A model generated the notes under the pieces. The model had not been told where the DNA came from. It saw only the letters and a program-made list of their open reading frames with translations, and did no database searches. Shown in pieces: positions 7,940-15,411 of a stretch of 64,000 nt of DNA; position 1 is the stretch's first letter, and each line of letters starts with the position of its first letter. The DNA is from Curtobacterium sp. 458. GTDB lineage: Bacteria > Actinomycetota > Actinomycetes > Actinomycetales > Microbacteriaceae. The stretch is taken from NCBI RefSeq assembly GCF_030406605.1, contig NZ_CP129104.1:1610662-1674661 (forward strand), written 5' to 3'. A program made the translations under genes and the position numbers.

Positions 7940-10810
7940 GTGGACCGTCACCACCGCCAGCTCCGCCCTCGCCGCCACCGCCGCGCGGGTCGCACGCACC
8001 TGACCGTGGCCGCCGCCCTCGTCGCGGCATCCGCCCTCGCCGGGAGCCTCGTCGCGCTGCCCGCCGTCGCCGCCCCGTCGGACGACCCGACGGCCGTCGC
8101 GGTCGGGGGCGCGTCGAGCGGCACATCCGCGACGGGCGGGGCGACGGACACCTCCGGCGGCTCCGGCACCACGATCTCGACCGGTGCGGCGCCCGTCGCG
8201 TCCGGGCCCGGCTGGACCGTGACCCCGACCGACGGTGGGTACACGGTCACCCTGACGCTCGACGAGCCGCTGCCCGTCCGCGCCGCGGCCCCGACGCTCG
8301 TGGTCGACGGCACCGACATCGGCGTCGCGACGACGAGCCTCGACCAGCGCACCCTCACGGTCACCACGACGGACCCGTCGGTGGCGGACGCGACGAGCGT
8401 CGTGCTCGGGTCGACCGGCGGCGTGCAGCGGCCGAGCGGCTCGACCCCGCAGGTGCAGACGAAGCCACAGGCCGTCCCGCGGGAGACCCCGGCGCCGCTC
8501 GACGCCGACCCGGCCGCAGCGGGGCCGTACTCCGTCGTCCGTGCCGACTACGACCTCGGTGACCAGGCGGAGACGATCCGCGGGTTCGCCGGGCGCAAGG
8601 GCGAGATGCGAGCGGCGGTCTGGCTGCCGACGAACGCCCCGGGCAAGCGTCCGGTCGCGGTGTTCCTGCACGGCCGTCACGAGGTGTGCTCGGGCGGGAC
8701 CCCGTCGAAGGCCGGCTGGCCGTGCGGCAAGGGGCAGACGGTGATCCCGAGCTACCTCGGCTACACCGCGGCGGCGCAGGCCCTCGCGAGCAACGGTGTC
8801 GTCGTCGTGTCGATCTCCGCGAACGCGATCAACGCCCTCGACGGCACCTACGCGGAGGACGGGGGCGCCGAGGCCCGCGGGCAGCTCGTCCTCGACCACC
8901 TCGCGCTCCTGCAGCGCGCGGATGCCGGTCAGGAGCCGAAGCTGTCGTCGAAGCTCGTCGGGAAGCTCGACCTCCGGCACGTCGGACTCATGGGGCACTC
9001 CCGCGGCGGCGACGGCGTCGTCCTTGCGGCACTGCTCAACAGCCAGCGGAAGCAGCCGTTCGGCATCCTGTCGGTGCTGCCGCTCGCTCCGACGGACTTC
9101 GGTCGGACCACCCTGCCGGACGTCGACACCGCCGTCGTGCTGCCGTACTGCGACGGTGACGTGTCCGACCTTCAGGGGCAGCACTTCTTCGACGATTCGC
9201 GGACGGCGTACGGCGACGACGTCCTCCGCTCCTCGGTGCTCGTGATGGGCGCGAACCACAACTTCTTCAACAGTGTGTGGACCCCGGCCACCTACCCGAA
9301 GGAGTCCTCGGACGACTGGTGGGACGACTCCGATCCGGTGTGCGGTGCGAAGGCCAAGGGCACGACCCGGCTGTCGTCGTCCGCGCAGTACGCCGTCGGC
9401 ACGAGCCTCGTCAGCGGCTTCTTCCGCCTGACGCTCGGTGGCGAGCAGCAGTTCCTGCCGTACTTCGACGGCAGCGGACGGGTCCCGGCCGCGCTCGGGA
9501 AGGCGGACCTCCGCGTGACGGCGTCCCTGCCCGGGAGCACCCGCCGCGACCTCGCGCTCTTCACCGCGCCGGACCCCGCCGTCACGACGAACGGAGCGCT
9601 CCGGGCCGCCACGTGCGCGAGCTCGGACGGGATCGCCGTCACGGCCGCGCTGCCGACCTGCGTCACCGGGGAGACCACCGCGCCCGACTACGTGCCGGCG
9701 TGGCTCGCACCGTCCGTCCCGGCGACACCCGCCCTCCACGTCACCCCGACCGGCAGCGCGACCGGCGGGGAGGTCCGGGTCGCCGTCAGCCCGTCCTCGG
9801 CTGACCTGTCGTCGTTCTCGGCGCTCTCGCTGCGCCTCACGCCCGACGACCGTGCGACGTCGGCCGCCGACGTGAGCGTCCGCCTGACCGACGCCGCCGG
9901 TGCGACGGCGAGCGTGCGGCTGTCGGACGTCAGCCGCGCGGGTGCACTCCTGCCGGGTTCCCGGGACGCTGTGCGCAAGACGCTCCTGCAGGAGGCCCGC
10001 GTGCCGCTCGCCTCGTTCACCGGCGTGGACCTCTCGAGTGTCCGGCAGGTCGCGGTCGTCGTGCCGAAGGGGAAGAGCGGCCTGCTGCTCAGCGACCTCT
10101 CCGCGGTGCCCGCGTCGTCGCTCGGGACCCCGAAGGTGGTCGACCGCCCCAGCGTCCGCGTCGTCGACCGGTTCGTCGACGAGGGCAACGCCACGGGCAC
10201 GACCGGGGTGGCGATCGTGCTCTCGCGTCCGGCGGAGCAGACCGCGACCGTGGCGTTCGACCTCGACGCGTACGACGGGGCCGTCCGGTCGACCGTGCAG
10301 TCCGTCGTCTTCCAGCCGGGCGAGACCTGTCACTCGGTCGCGGTCAGGAAAGTGGGGAACCGTCGCGCGTCGGAGTCCCCGACCACGGCCTACCCCCTCT
10401 CAGTCAGCCTGACGCAAGGCGGCGCGGTGCTCGGCGACGGGACCGGCACCCTGACGCTCCGCGAGGACGACGGCGTCACGGTCGACGGTCGGACCCGGGC
10501 GTCGGCGCCTCCCGTCGGCAAGGCAGGTGAGGCCTGCGCCGAGGCGCAGGCTGCCAGGGGCACCGTCACCGCGAACCCGACCCAGCCGAAGCGCGGCAAG
10601 GGCGTCGCCCTCACGACCACCGGCTTCCGCGCCGGCGAGTCCGTGACGATGCGGATCGACGGTGGCGCGCCCCAGCGGGTGACCGCGAACGCGGCGGGCA
10701 CCGCGACGCTCAAGATCGGGGTGACCCGGACCGTCGGGAAGCACACCGTCTCCGCCCAGGGGTACGGCTCGGGTCGTACGGTCTCCGGGACCTTCACGGT
10801 CCGTCGCTGA
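7940..10810 (+). CDS. Large secreted alpha/beta hydrolase with Calx-beta/Ig-like tail
   Basis: A 956-residue exported protein. Start: GTG at 7940 with AGGGG 9 nt upstream, giving a signal peptide (basic HHRQLRPRRHRRAGR, hydrophobic core, cleavage after VAA near 40); an ATG at 7853 is possible but gives an overlong charged leader. A Gly/Ser/Thr-rich linker and a beta-domain follow, then an alpha/beta hydrolase core: oxyanion region VFLHGRHEVC (about 235) and the nucleophile elbow GHSRGGDG (about 350), with MGANHNFFNS holding the likely catalytic His. Downstream are a beta-sandwich region, a Calx-beta-like domain (VDEGNATGTTGVAIVLSRP) and a C-terminal Ig-like repeat. Probably a cell-surface or extracellular esterase/lipase-like enzyme; substrate unknown. 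No sortase motif seen. Confidence 0.75.
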   Translation: MDRHHRQLRPRRHRRAGRTHLTVAAALVAASALAGSLVALPAVAAPSDDPTAVAVGGASSGTSATGGATDTSGGSGTTISTGAAPVASGPGWTVTPTDGGYTVTLTLDEPLPVRAAAPTLVVDGTDIGVATTSLDQRTLTVTTTDPSVADATSVVLGSTGGVQRPSGSTPQVQTKPQAVPRETPAPLDADPAAAGPYSVVRADYDLGDQAETIRGFAGRKGEMRAAVWLPTNAPGKRPVAVFLHGRHEVCSGGTPSKAGWPCGKGQTVIPSYLGYTAAAQALASNGVVVVSISANAINALDGTYAEDGGAEARGQLVLDHLALLQRADAGQEPKLSSKLVGKLDLRHVGLMGHSRGGDGVVLAALLNSQRKQPFGILSVLPLAPTDFGRTTLPDVDTAVVLPYCDGDVSDLQGQHFFDDSRTAYGDDVLRSSVLVMGANHNFFNSVWTPATYPKESSDDWWDDSDPVCGAKAKGTTRLSSSAQYAVGTSLVSGFFRLTLGGEQQFLPYFDGSGRVPAALGKADLRVTASLPGSTRRDLALFTAPDPAVTTNGALRAATCASSDGIAVTAALPTCVTGETTAPDYVPAWLAPSVPATPALHVTPTGSATGGEVRVAVSPSSADLSSFSALSLRLTPDDRATSAADVSVRLTDAAGATASVRLSDVSRAGALLPGSRDAVRKTLLQEARVPLASFTGVDLSSVRQVAVVVPKGKSGLLLSDLSAVPASSLGTPKVVDRPSVRVVDRFVDEGNATGTTGVAIVLSRPAEQTATVAFDLDAYDGAVRSTVQSVVFQPGETCHSVAVRKVGNRRASESPTTAYPLSVSLTQGGAVLGDGTGTLTLREDDGVTVDGRTRASAPPVGKAGEACAEAQAARGTVTANPTQPKRGKGVALTTTGFRAGESVTMRIDGGAPQRVTANAAGTATLKIGVTRTVGKHTVSAQGYGSGRTVSGTFTVRR

Positions 10811-10848
10811 CGGGTCCGCCCCTGCGGCGGCGTGCGACGAGACGGACG

Positions 10849-10880
10849 GGAGGCACGGGTCGGGTCCGACCCGTGCCTCC
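10849..10880. terminator. Gene-end inverted repeat (GGAGGC family)
   Basis: GGAGGCACGGGTCGG - GT - CCGACCCGTGCCTCC, a perfect 15-bp stem with a 2-nt loop, between convergent genes. Second member of the family. Confidence 0.8.
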
Positions 10881-10922
10881 AGACCGTTGGTCGGCCGCCT
10901 GCTCGGCGCGACGGTGCGTCGG

Positions 10923-11636
10923 TCAGCCGGCCAGCGCCGTCGCGATCCGCGCGTCGCGCACCTCCGGTGCGTCCGCGAGCGTCGTCTTGACGAGCTCCGA
11001 CCACTGGTCGACCAGGACCTCCGTCGCGTCCGCCTCGACACCGGCGAGGACGGCGTCGACCACCTCGCGGGGCGTGGCCTTCGGTCCCTCGTACCAGCGG
11101 GCGATGTCCGTGTCCGCCGCGCCGAGGTGCACACCGGTGACGAGCGTGCCCTGCTCTGCCAGCTCGAGCCGCGCGCTGTTCGTCAGCGCCCACTCCGCGG
11201 CCTTCGCCGCGTGGTAGGCGCCGGCGCCACGGATGCTGAACCAGCTCAGGGCGGACAGGACGTTCACGACCGCGCCGCCGCCGTTCCGGCCGAGGACGGG
11301 GGCGAACGCGCGGAGCATCGACGCGGTGCCCCAGAAGTGCGTGTCCATCTCGCGGTGTGCCAGCTCGAGGTCGCCCGTGACGAGATCGGCCCCGGTCGAG
11401 ATGCCGGCGTTGTTGACGAGCAGGGTGACGTCCTGCGCGCGCTCGGCTGCCGCCGCGACCCGTTCCGGGTCGGTGATGTCGAGCGCGAGCGGCACGACGC
11501 CCTCGAGGTCGATGGTCTCCGGCCGCCGGGCGGTCGCGTAGACGGTCGCGCCGCGTTCGACGAGCTGGCGAGCGAACTCGCGTCCGAGACCTCGGTTCGC
11601 TCCCGTGACGAGGGCGACGGCTCCGGTGATCTGCAT
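10923..11636 (-). CDS. SDR family oxidoreductase, MerR-controlled
   Basis: A 237-residue classical SDR. Cofactor motif VTGANRGLGREFA (10-22), the NNAG motif LLVNNAGIS, catalytic Ser in NVLSALSWF and Tyr-Lys in YHAAKAAEW. GAAGGA lies upstream of the ATG. The gene is divergent from a MerR regulator, and its promoter has the long-spacer layout that MerR proteins activate (see 11669-11700), so it is probably induced by the unknown ligand of that regulator. Substrate unknown. Confidence 0.88.
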   Translation of the reverse strand: MQITGAVALVTGANRGLGREFARQLVERGATVYATARRPETIDLEGVVPLALDITDPERVAAAAERAQDVTLLVNNAGISTGADLVTGDLELAHREMDTHFWGTASMLRAFAPVLGRNGGGAVVNVLSALSWFSIRGAGAYHAAKAAEWALTNSARLELAEQGTLVTGVHLGAADTDIARWYEGPKATPREVVDAVLAGVEADATEVLVDQWSELVKTTLADAPEVRDARIATALAG

Positions 11637-11668
11637 GGTGGTGGTCCTTCCGTGTGGGTTGTACGGTG

Positions 11669-11700
11669 ACCGTAGGACCTGACATCAGTGTCAGGTGCAA
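11669..11700 (-). promoter_or_regulatory. MerR-type promoter with 20-bp spacer and palindromic operator
   Basis: Reading the minus strand: -35 TTGCAC (11700-11695), 20-bp spacer, -10 TACGGT (11674-11669). The perfect palindrome ACCTGACA-TCAG-TGTCAGGT (11677-11696) fills the spacer. Over-long 19-20 bp spacers with a central palindrome are the established hallmark of promoters activated by DNA-twisting MerR proteins. The promoter fires toward the SDR gene; the merR gene starts 26 nt away on the other strand. Confidence 0.75.
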
Positions 11701-11725
11701 GCAGGGCGACGGAGGGCAGTGCGGG

Positions 11726-12100
11726 ATGCGGATCGGCGAGCTCGCGGAGGCGACCGGTGCGAGCGTCCGGTCGCTGCGGTACTACGAGCAGCAGGGCCTG
11801 CTGCGGTCGGAGCGGACCGGCGGCGGGCAGCGGGACTACGCGGATGATGCCGTCGAGTACGTGCGGCTCATCCGGTGCTGCCTGCGCGCCGGGCTCCCGA
11901 CGAAGGTGATCGCGGAGATCATGCCGTGCATGCACAGCGGCACGACGACCGGCTCGCAGCGGGCGTTGCTGCAGGGGGAGCGGGCGAAGCTGGCGGCGCA
12001 GATCGCGGAGCTGACCGAGCTGCGGGAGCGGCTCGACTGGTTCATCGACGCGGCTGAGGGGCGGGCGGAGTCGGTCGACGTGCGGACCGCCGCAGCCTGA
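11726..12100 (+). CDS. MerR family transcriptional regulator
   Basis: A 124-residue regulator. The N-terminal winged helix is MRIGELAEATGASVRSLRYYEQQGLLRSE (residues 1-29) with the wing GQRDYADDAVEYVRLI, followed by a long coiled-coil dimerisation helix (RALLQGERAKLAAQIAELTELRERL). The C-terminus is short with no metal-binding cysteine cluster, so it is not a classical metal sensor; it resembles small MerR proteins that control a neighbouring reductase. ATG at 11726 has GGAGGG 9 nt upstream. It should act on the 20-bp-spacer promoter of the divergent SDR. Confidence 0.88.
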   Translation: MRIGELAEATGASVRSLRYYEQQGLLRSERTGGGQRDYADDAVEYVRLIRCCLRAGLPTKVIAEIMPCMHSGTTTGSQRALLQGERAKLAAQIAELTELRERLDWFIDAAEGRAESVDVRTAAA

Positions 12101-12111
12101 CGTGGGTGCGG

Positions 12112-12759
12112 TCAGCTGCGCCGACCCCGGGCGTACGCGCTGCCGTCGCACGTGTGCACAGCATCGTCGTCGACGAGCAACCGCAGCGAGTACTCGGCGC
12201 AGTCGACGAACGTCCCGATGCTGATCCACCACGAGGACCGGCGCAGCTGCCCCTTGGAGGGCCCGTCCGAACCGATGCCCGCACGGTGTGCGACCCACTG
12301 CAGGTCGCGGGCCTCGGTGTCGAGGTACCGCATCACCGCCTCGTTGTCCCGGTGCTGGCCGTCGTAGCTCTTCGCGATCGTCCGCCGGACGATCCGGAGC
12401 GCGAGCGGGAGGCGCTTCCCGGGCTTGGCACTGAGGCCTCCGGCCTGGTAGAGGAAGCGCTGGACACCGTGCCGTCGCATCGCGGGGACGAGGCGCTGGA
12501 CGAAGTCGGTGTTGACCATCCGGGTCTCCTGCGTCTGCCGGTCCCCGAGCATCGAGACCACCGCGTCGACACCGTCGAGCAGTGCGTCGAGGTCGAGCGG
12601 GTCGGTGACGGATCCCTGCACGACGTCGAGGGCGTCATGGGTGACCGCGAGCTTGGAGGGGGTGCGGGCGACGGCCCGGACGGAGTGCCCCGCTGCGAGG
12701 GCGAGGCGGACGAAGTGCTGGCCGGTCTGGCCGGTGGCGCCGAACACGAGGATCTGCAT
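12112..12759 (-). CDS. NmrA/NAD(P)H-binding atypical SDR
   Basis: A 215-residue NAD(P)-binding protein of the NmrA/SDR-a group: GATGQTGQHFV (8-18) is the glycine-rich motif, followed by the arginine-bearing RAVARTPSK. It has no classical Tyr-x3-Lys triad, as usual in this group; relatives act as redox sensors or reductases of flavins, quinones or small carbonyls. The ATG lies 6 nt after a TAGATT -10 box with no ribosome-binding site, so its mRNA is probably leaderless. It is divergent from a TetR gene and shares its operator. Confidence 0.83.
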   Translation of the reverse strand: MQILVFGATGQTGQHFVRLALAAGHSVRAVARTPSKLAVTHDALDVVQGSVTDPLDLDALLDGVDAVVSMLGDRQTQETRMVNTDFVQRLVPAMRRHGVQRFLYQAGGLSAKPGKRLPLALRIVRRTIAKSYDGQHRDNEAVMRYLDTEARDLQWVAHRAGIGSDGPSKGQLRRSSWWISIGTFVDCAEYSLRLLVDDDAVHTCDGSAYARGRRS

Positions 12760-12768
12760 GATGCCAAT

Positions 12769-12801
12769 CTAGGCACTGACTAGTAAGTAGTCAATGCCTA
12801 G
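12769..12801. promoter_or_regulatory. TetR operator with two overlapping leaderless promoters
   Basis: The palindrome CTAGGCA-c-TGACTA-gtaag-TAGTCA-a-TGCCTAG spans 33 bp between the NmrA-like gene and tetR. On the minus strand it contains -35 TTGACT, a 17-bp spacer and -10 TAGATT, then GGCATC and the ATG (12759). On the plus strand TAGGAT (12810-12815) is followed by GAGGGC and the GTG of tetR (12822). Binding of the repressor here should shut both genes. Confidence 0.75.
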
Positions 12802-12821
12802 TTCGGGACTAGGATGAGGGC

Positions 12822-13427
12822 GTGACCGGCCGGCCCTTCCACCACGGCAACCTGCGAGCGGTGCTGCTCGACGAGGCCGTCGCCGTGCTCCGCGAGTCGG
12901 GCGTCGACGGGCTGTCCCTGCGTGACCTCGCCCGACGGGCCGGCGTGAGTCACGGCGCACCCCGGAGCCACTTCGTCGACCGCCAGGCCCTGCTCGACGC
13001 GCTCGCCGCCAGCGGCTTCGAACGCTTGACCGCTGCCGTCCGCCGGGCGCTCGGCGGTTCCGGAGCCGACCTCGCAGCGCGGTTCCGGGCGGTCGCGCAC
13101 GCCTACGTGGACTTCGCGATCGACGACGCCGCGCTCATGGAGCTGATGTTCCAGGCCAAGGCCGGCGGCGGCGTCGGACCGGCGGGGGAGTCCGCAGCGA
13201 CCCTGTTCACGGTGCTCGACGGCGCCATGGGACCCCGGCCGGACGACGCTGTCGACGAGGCCTCGCGGACCGCGTTCAAGATGCTCTTCGCCGCCACCAT
13301 GCAGGGCATCGCCGCGCTCGTCGCATCACGCCGGATCGCGCGTGCGGACGCCGACGGCCTGATCGACGCGGCGACCGAGATGATGCTCGCGTCGGACCTC
13401 CGCACCCGAGCGGTCTCCGCGGGCTGA
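12822..13427 (+). CDS. TetR/AcrR family repressor
   Basis: A 201-residue regulator with an N-terminal TetR helix-turn-helix (LLDEAVAVLRESGVDGLSLRDLARRAGVSHGAPRSHFVDRQALLDAL, about 15-60) and an all-helical ligand-binding C-terminal part (WHG-type; ALFAATMQGIAALV). The GTG start follows a TAGGAT -10 box by 6 nt, predicting a leaderless mRNA; no usable ribosome-binding site is present. Expected to repress itself and the divergent NmrA-like gene through the palindrome at 12769-12801. A HAD hydrolase gene follows after 2 nt, so it is co-transcribed. Confidence 0.88.
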   Translation: MTGRPFHHGNLRAVLLDEAVAVLRESGVDGLSLRDLARRAGVSHGAPRSHFVDRQALLDALAASGFERLTAAVRRALGGSGADLAARFRAVAHAYVDFAIDDAALMELMFQAKAGGGVGPAGESAATLFTVLDGAMGPRPDDAVDEASRTAFKMLFAATMQGIAALVASRRIARADADGLIDAATEMMLASDLRTRAVSAG

Positions 13428-13429
13428 AC

Positions 13430-14110
13430 GTGCACCAGCTCCGTGCGGTCTGCTTCGACCTCGACGACACGCTGTTCGACCACCGAGGAGCGGCCCGCAC
13501 GGGCGTCCGACGGTTCCTCGGCGACCTCGGTGTCGACGTCGACGAGGCGGTCCTCGCGGAGTGGTTCCGAGCTGAGGACGAGCAGTACGAACGGTGGCGG
13601 ACGGGCGAGATCGACTTCGCGGAGCAGCGGCGGGAACGGCTCCGCATCGTCCTCCCGCCCCTCGGCGTCGCGCTGCCGGCGGACGAGGCGGGGCTCGACG
13701 CGCTCTTCGACGACTACCTCGCGGCCTACCGGGACGCCTGGTGTGTCTTCCCGGACGTCGCGCCGCTGCTCCGGTCCCTCCGGGAGCGCGGGTACCGGAT
13801 CGGCCTCCTCACGAACGGCTCCGAGGCGCAGCAGCTCGACAAGCTCGCCCCGATCGGCCTCGACGCTGCGTTCGACGCCGTGTGCATCTCGGAGCAGATC
13901 GGCGTGCAGAAGCCCGACCCACGCGCGTTCACGCTCCTCGCCGCGCGGCTCGGGGTCGATCCGGCGGCATGCCTCTTCGTGGGCGACGACCCCGAGCGGG
14001 ACGTCGCCGGCGCACGCCGTGCCGGCATGCGCGCGGTCCTGGTCGACCGAGCCGACCCCGCAGCCGCGGACCTGGCGACGGTGGTCGGGACGACGCTCAG
14101 GGTGGACTGA
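13430..14110 (+). CDS. HAD superfamily hydrolase (YjjG-like)
   Basis: A 226-residue cytosolic HAD phosphatase. Motif I is CFDLDDTLFDH (nucleophile Asp near 10), motif II LLTNGS, motif III QKPDPRAF and motif IV FVGDDPERDVAGA; a helical C1 cap lies between motifs I and II. All four are intact. Relatives dephosphorylate nucleotides or small sugar phosphates; the substrate here is not clear. GTG start 2 nt after the tetR stop. Confidence 0.88.
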   Translation: MHQLRAVCFDLDDTLFDHRGAARTGVRRFLGDLGVDVDEAVLAEWFRAEDEQYERWRTGEIDFAEQRRERLRIVLPPLGVALPADEAGLDALFDDYLAAYRDAWCVFPDVAPLLRSLRERGYRIGLLTNGSEAQQLDKLAPIGLDAAFDAVCISEQIGVQKPDPRAFTLLAARLGVDPAACLFVGDDPERDVAGARRAGMRAVLVDRADPAAADLATVVGTTLRVD

Positions 14111-14123
14111 GCCGCGGGCCGCG

Positions 14124-14351
14124 TCAGGCCGACGAGCCGCGGTTCAGACGATCAGCGGCCTTGCCGAGCAGCCAGTTCACGGCCCAGCCGAGCACGCCGA
14201 TCACCGGCACGAACAGGATGACGACCGTCCAGAGCCACTTGACGACGTCACTCCGCCGGCGGTCGCGCCACACCTGCACGAGCGCGATCGCGTCGAGCGC
14301 GAGCAGCGCCAGCAGCACGAGCACGTGAGCACCGGTCATGCCTGAGAACAC
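14124..14351 (-). CDS. PLDc_N domain small membrane protein
   Basis: A 75-residue protein with two membrane segments (about 9-21 and 38-58) separated by the basic loop QVWRDRRRSDVVKWLW; this is the PLDc_N (PF13396) pattern also found at the N-terminus of cardiolipin synthases, here standing alone. GTG at 14351 has GGAGG 5 nt upstream and is preferred to the internal ATG at 14339. Function of stand-alone PLDc_N proteins is not established. Confidence 0.75.
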   Translation of the reverse strand: MFSGMTGAHVLVLLALLALDAIALVQVWRDRRRSDVVKWLWTVVILFVPVIGVLGWAVNWLLGKAADRLNRGSSA

Positions 14352-14439
14352 GAGGTCCTCCCCCTTCCCGCACCGGTGGCCCGGTGCGTCCGATCGACCC
14401 TACGGATCGGCTCGCGCGATGTCGTCATCCGCTGGGGGG

Positions 14440-14487
14440 ACCGGACGGGAGGCGCGGGGCGGGCCCGCACCGTGCCTCCCGTCCGGT
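14440..14487. terminator. Gene-end inverted repeat (GGAGGC family)
   Basis: Arms ACCGGACGGGAGGC (14440-14453) and GCCTCCCGTCCGGT (14474-14487) pair perfectly; further inner pairing is partial. It lies just past the stop of the minus-strand kinase gene. Third family member. Confidence 0.75.
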
Positions 14488-14519
14488 GCGACCCGGCCGT
14501 GCGCCGGGGGCGAACCGCC

Positions 14520-15404
14520 TCACCCGAGCAGGTGAGCGATGCGCGCGGCGCGTGCCGCGTTGTCCTGCGCCTCCGGCACCTCGCCTCGGCTGACGTACCA
14601 GAGCGCCGATTCGACGAGCCGCGCGACCGACCAGGCGTGGACGCGATCCGGGGCGAGGCCCGTCCGGTCCGCGACGAGCGCCGTCCGGTCGACGACGGCG
14701 GCCACCGGATCGGGCAGTGCGAACGGGTCGTCGACCTGCATGAGCAGCGGGCAGAGGTCGTAGGCGGGGTCGCCCGTCATCGGCTTCGGGTCGATCACGA
14801 GCCACGGCTCACGCTCCGCGGCGAGGACGTTGCCCGGGTTGTGGTCGCCGTGCACGACGACCTCGCGCGTGGCGGTCCGGGGGAGTTCTCGGAGCAGCGC
14901 CACGCCCTGCCGGACCACCCCCGGGTCGAGCGGCGGCGCGAGGGTCTGCATCCGGTGTTCCGCGAGGTCCGCCCACTCGTCGCAGACGTCCACGAGCCGT
15001 TCGAACGGGGAGGACTCGGGGACACCGGCGGCCCAGAGCCGGGCGACGGCGTCCGCCCCGATCGTCAGCCGTTCCGTCGGGCCGAGGTCCTCCCGGTCGA
15101 CGAGTCGTGTGCCCGGCGCGCAGCGCTCGAGGAGCAGCACGAACGGGTCCTCCGGGTCGGACGCGAGCAGGCGGACCGCGCCGCGGCCGTCCCACCAGGC
15201 GAGCGCGGCGGCCTCGTCGCGGGCCTCACGGTGCGGGAACGACAGCTTGAGCACAGCGGGGAGGCCGTCGGCGGTCGTCACCGTCCGGACGTGCGAGACA
15301 CTGCCGCCCGTGATCTCCGGACCGAGCCGGAGGTCCCACCGCGCGACGGCGGCGGCGAGCCGGTCCGGCACCGTCCGGCGCCAGTCGTCCTCCGTCGGCC
15401 ACAT
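14520..15404 (-). CDS. Aminoglycoside/hydroxyurea antibiotic kinase-like protein (APH fold)
   Basis: A 294-residue protein kinase-like phosphotransferase of the PF04655 type (APH(6)/streptomycin or hydroxyurea kinases). The catalytic loop VVHGDHNPGNVL (about 188-199) and the metal-binding VIDPKPMTGDPAYDL (about 206-220) are intact, and an N-lobe Lys sits in AVLKLSFPH. Members phosphorylate aminoglycosides such as streptomycin, but chromosomal homologues in environmental actinobacteria often have other or unknown substrates, so resistance is not proved. ATG lies 8 nt after the stop of the FdhF-like gene, so it is likely the last gene of that operon. Confidence 0.8.
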   Translation of the reverse strand: MWPTEDDWRRTVPDRLAAAVARWDLRLGPEITGGSVSHVRTVTTADGLPAVLKLSFPHREARDEAAALAWWDGRGAVRLLASDPEDPFVLLLERCAPGTRLVDREDLGPTERLTIGADAVARLWAAGVPESSPFERLVDVCDEWADLAEHRMQTLAPPLDPGVVRQGVALLRELPRTATREVVVHGDHNPGNVLAAEREPWLVIDPKPMTGDPAYDLCPLLMQVDDPFALPDPVAAVVDRTALVADRTGLAPDRVHAWSVARLVESALWYVSRGEVPEAQDNAARAARIAHLLG

Positions 15405-15411
15405 GAAGGGG

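Noticed and set aside
7841..10333. 830-residue minus-strand frame over the secreted hydrolase
   Set aside because: Antisense shadow with no domain motifs; the plus-strand frame has a signal peptide and GHSRGG.
14520..15404. Streptomycin resistance gene as a firm call
   Set aside because: Motifs prove the kinase fold and family but not the drug; called antibiotic-kinase-like only.
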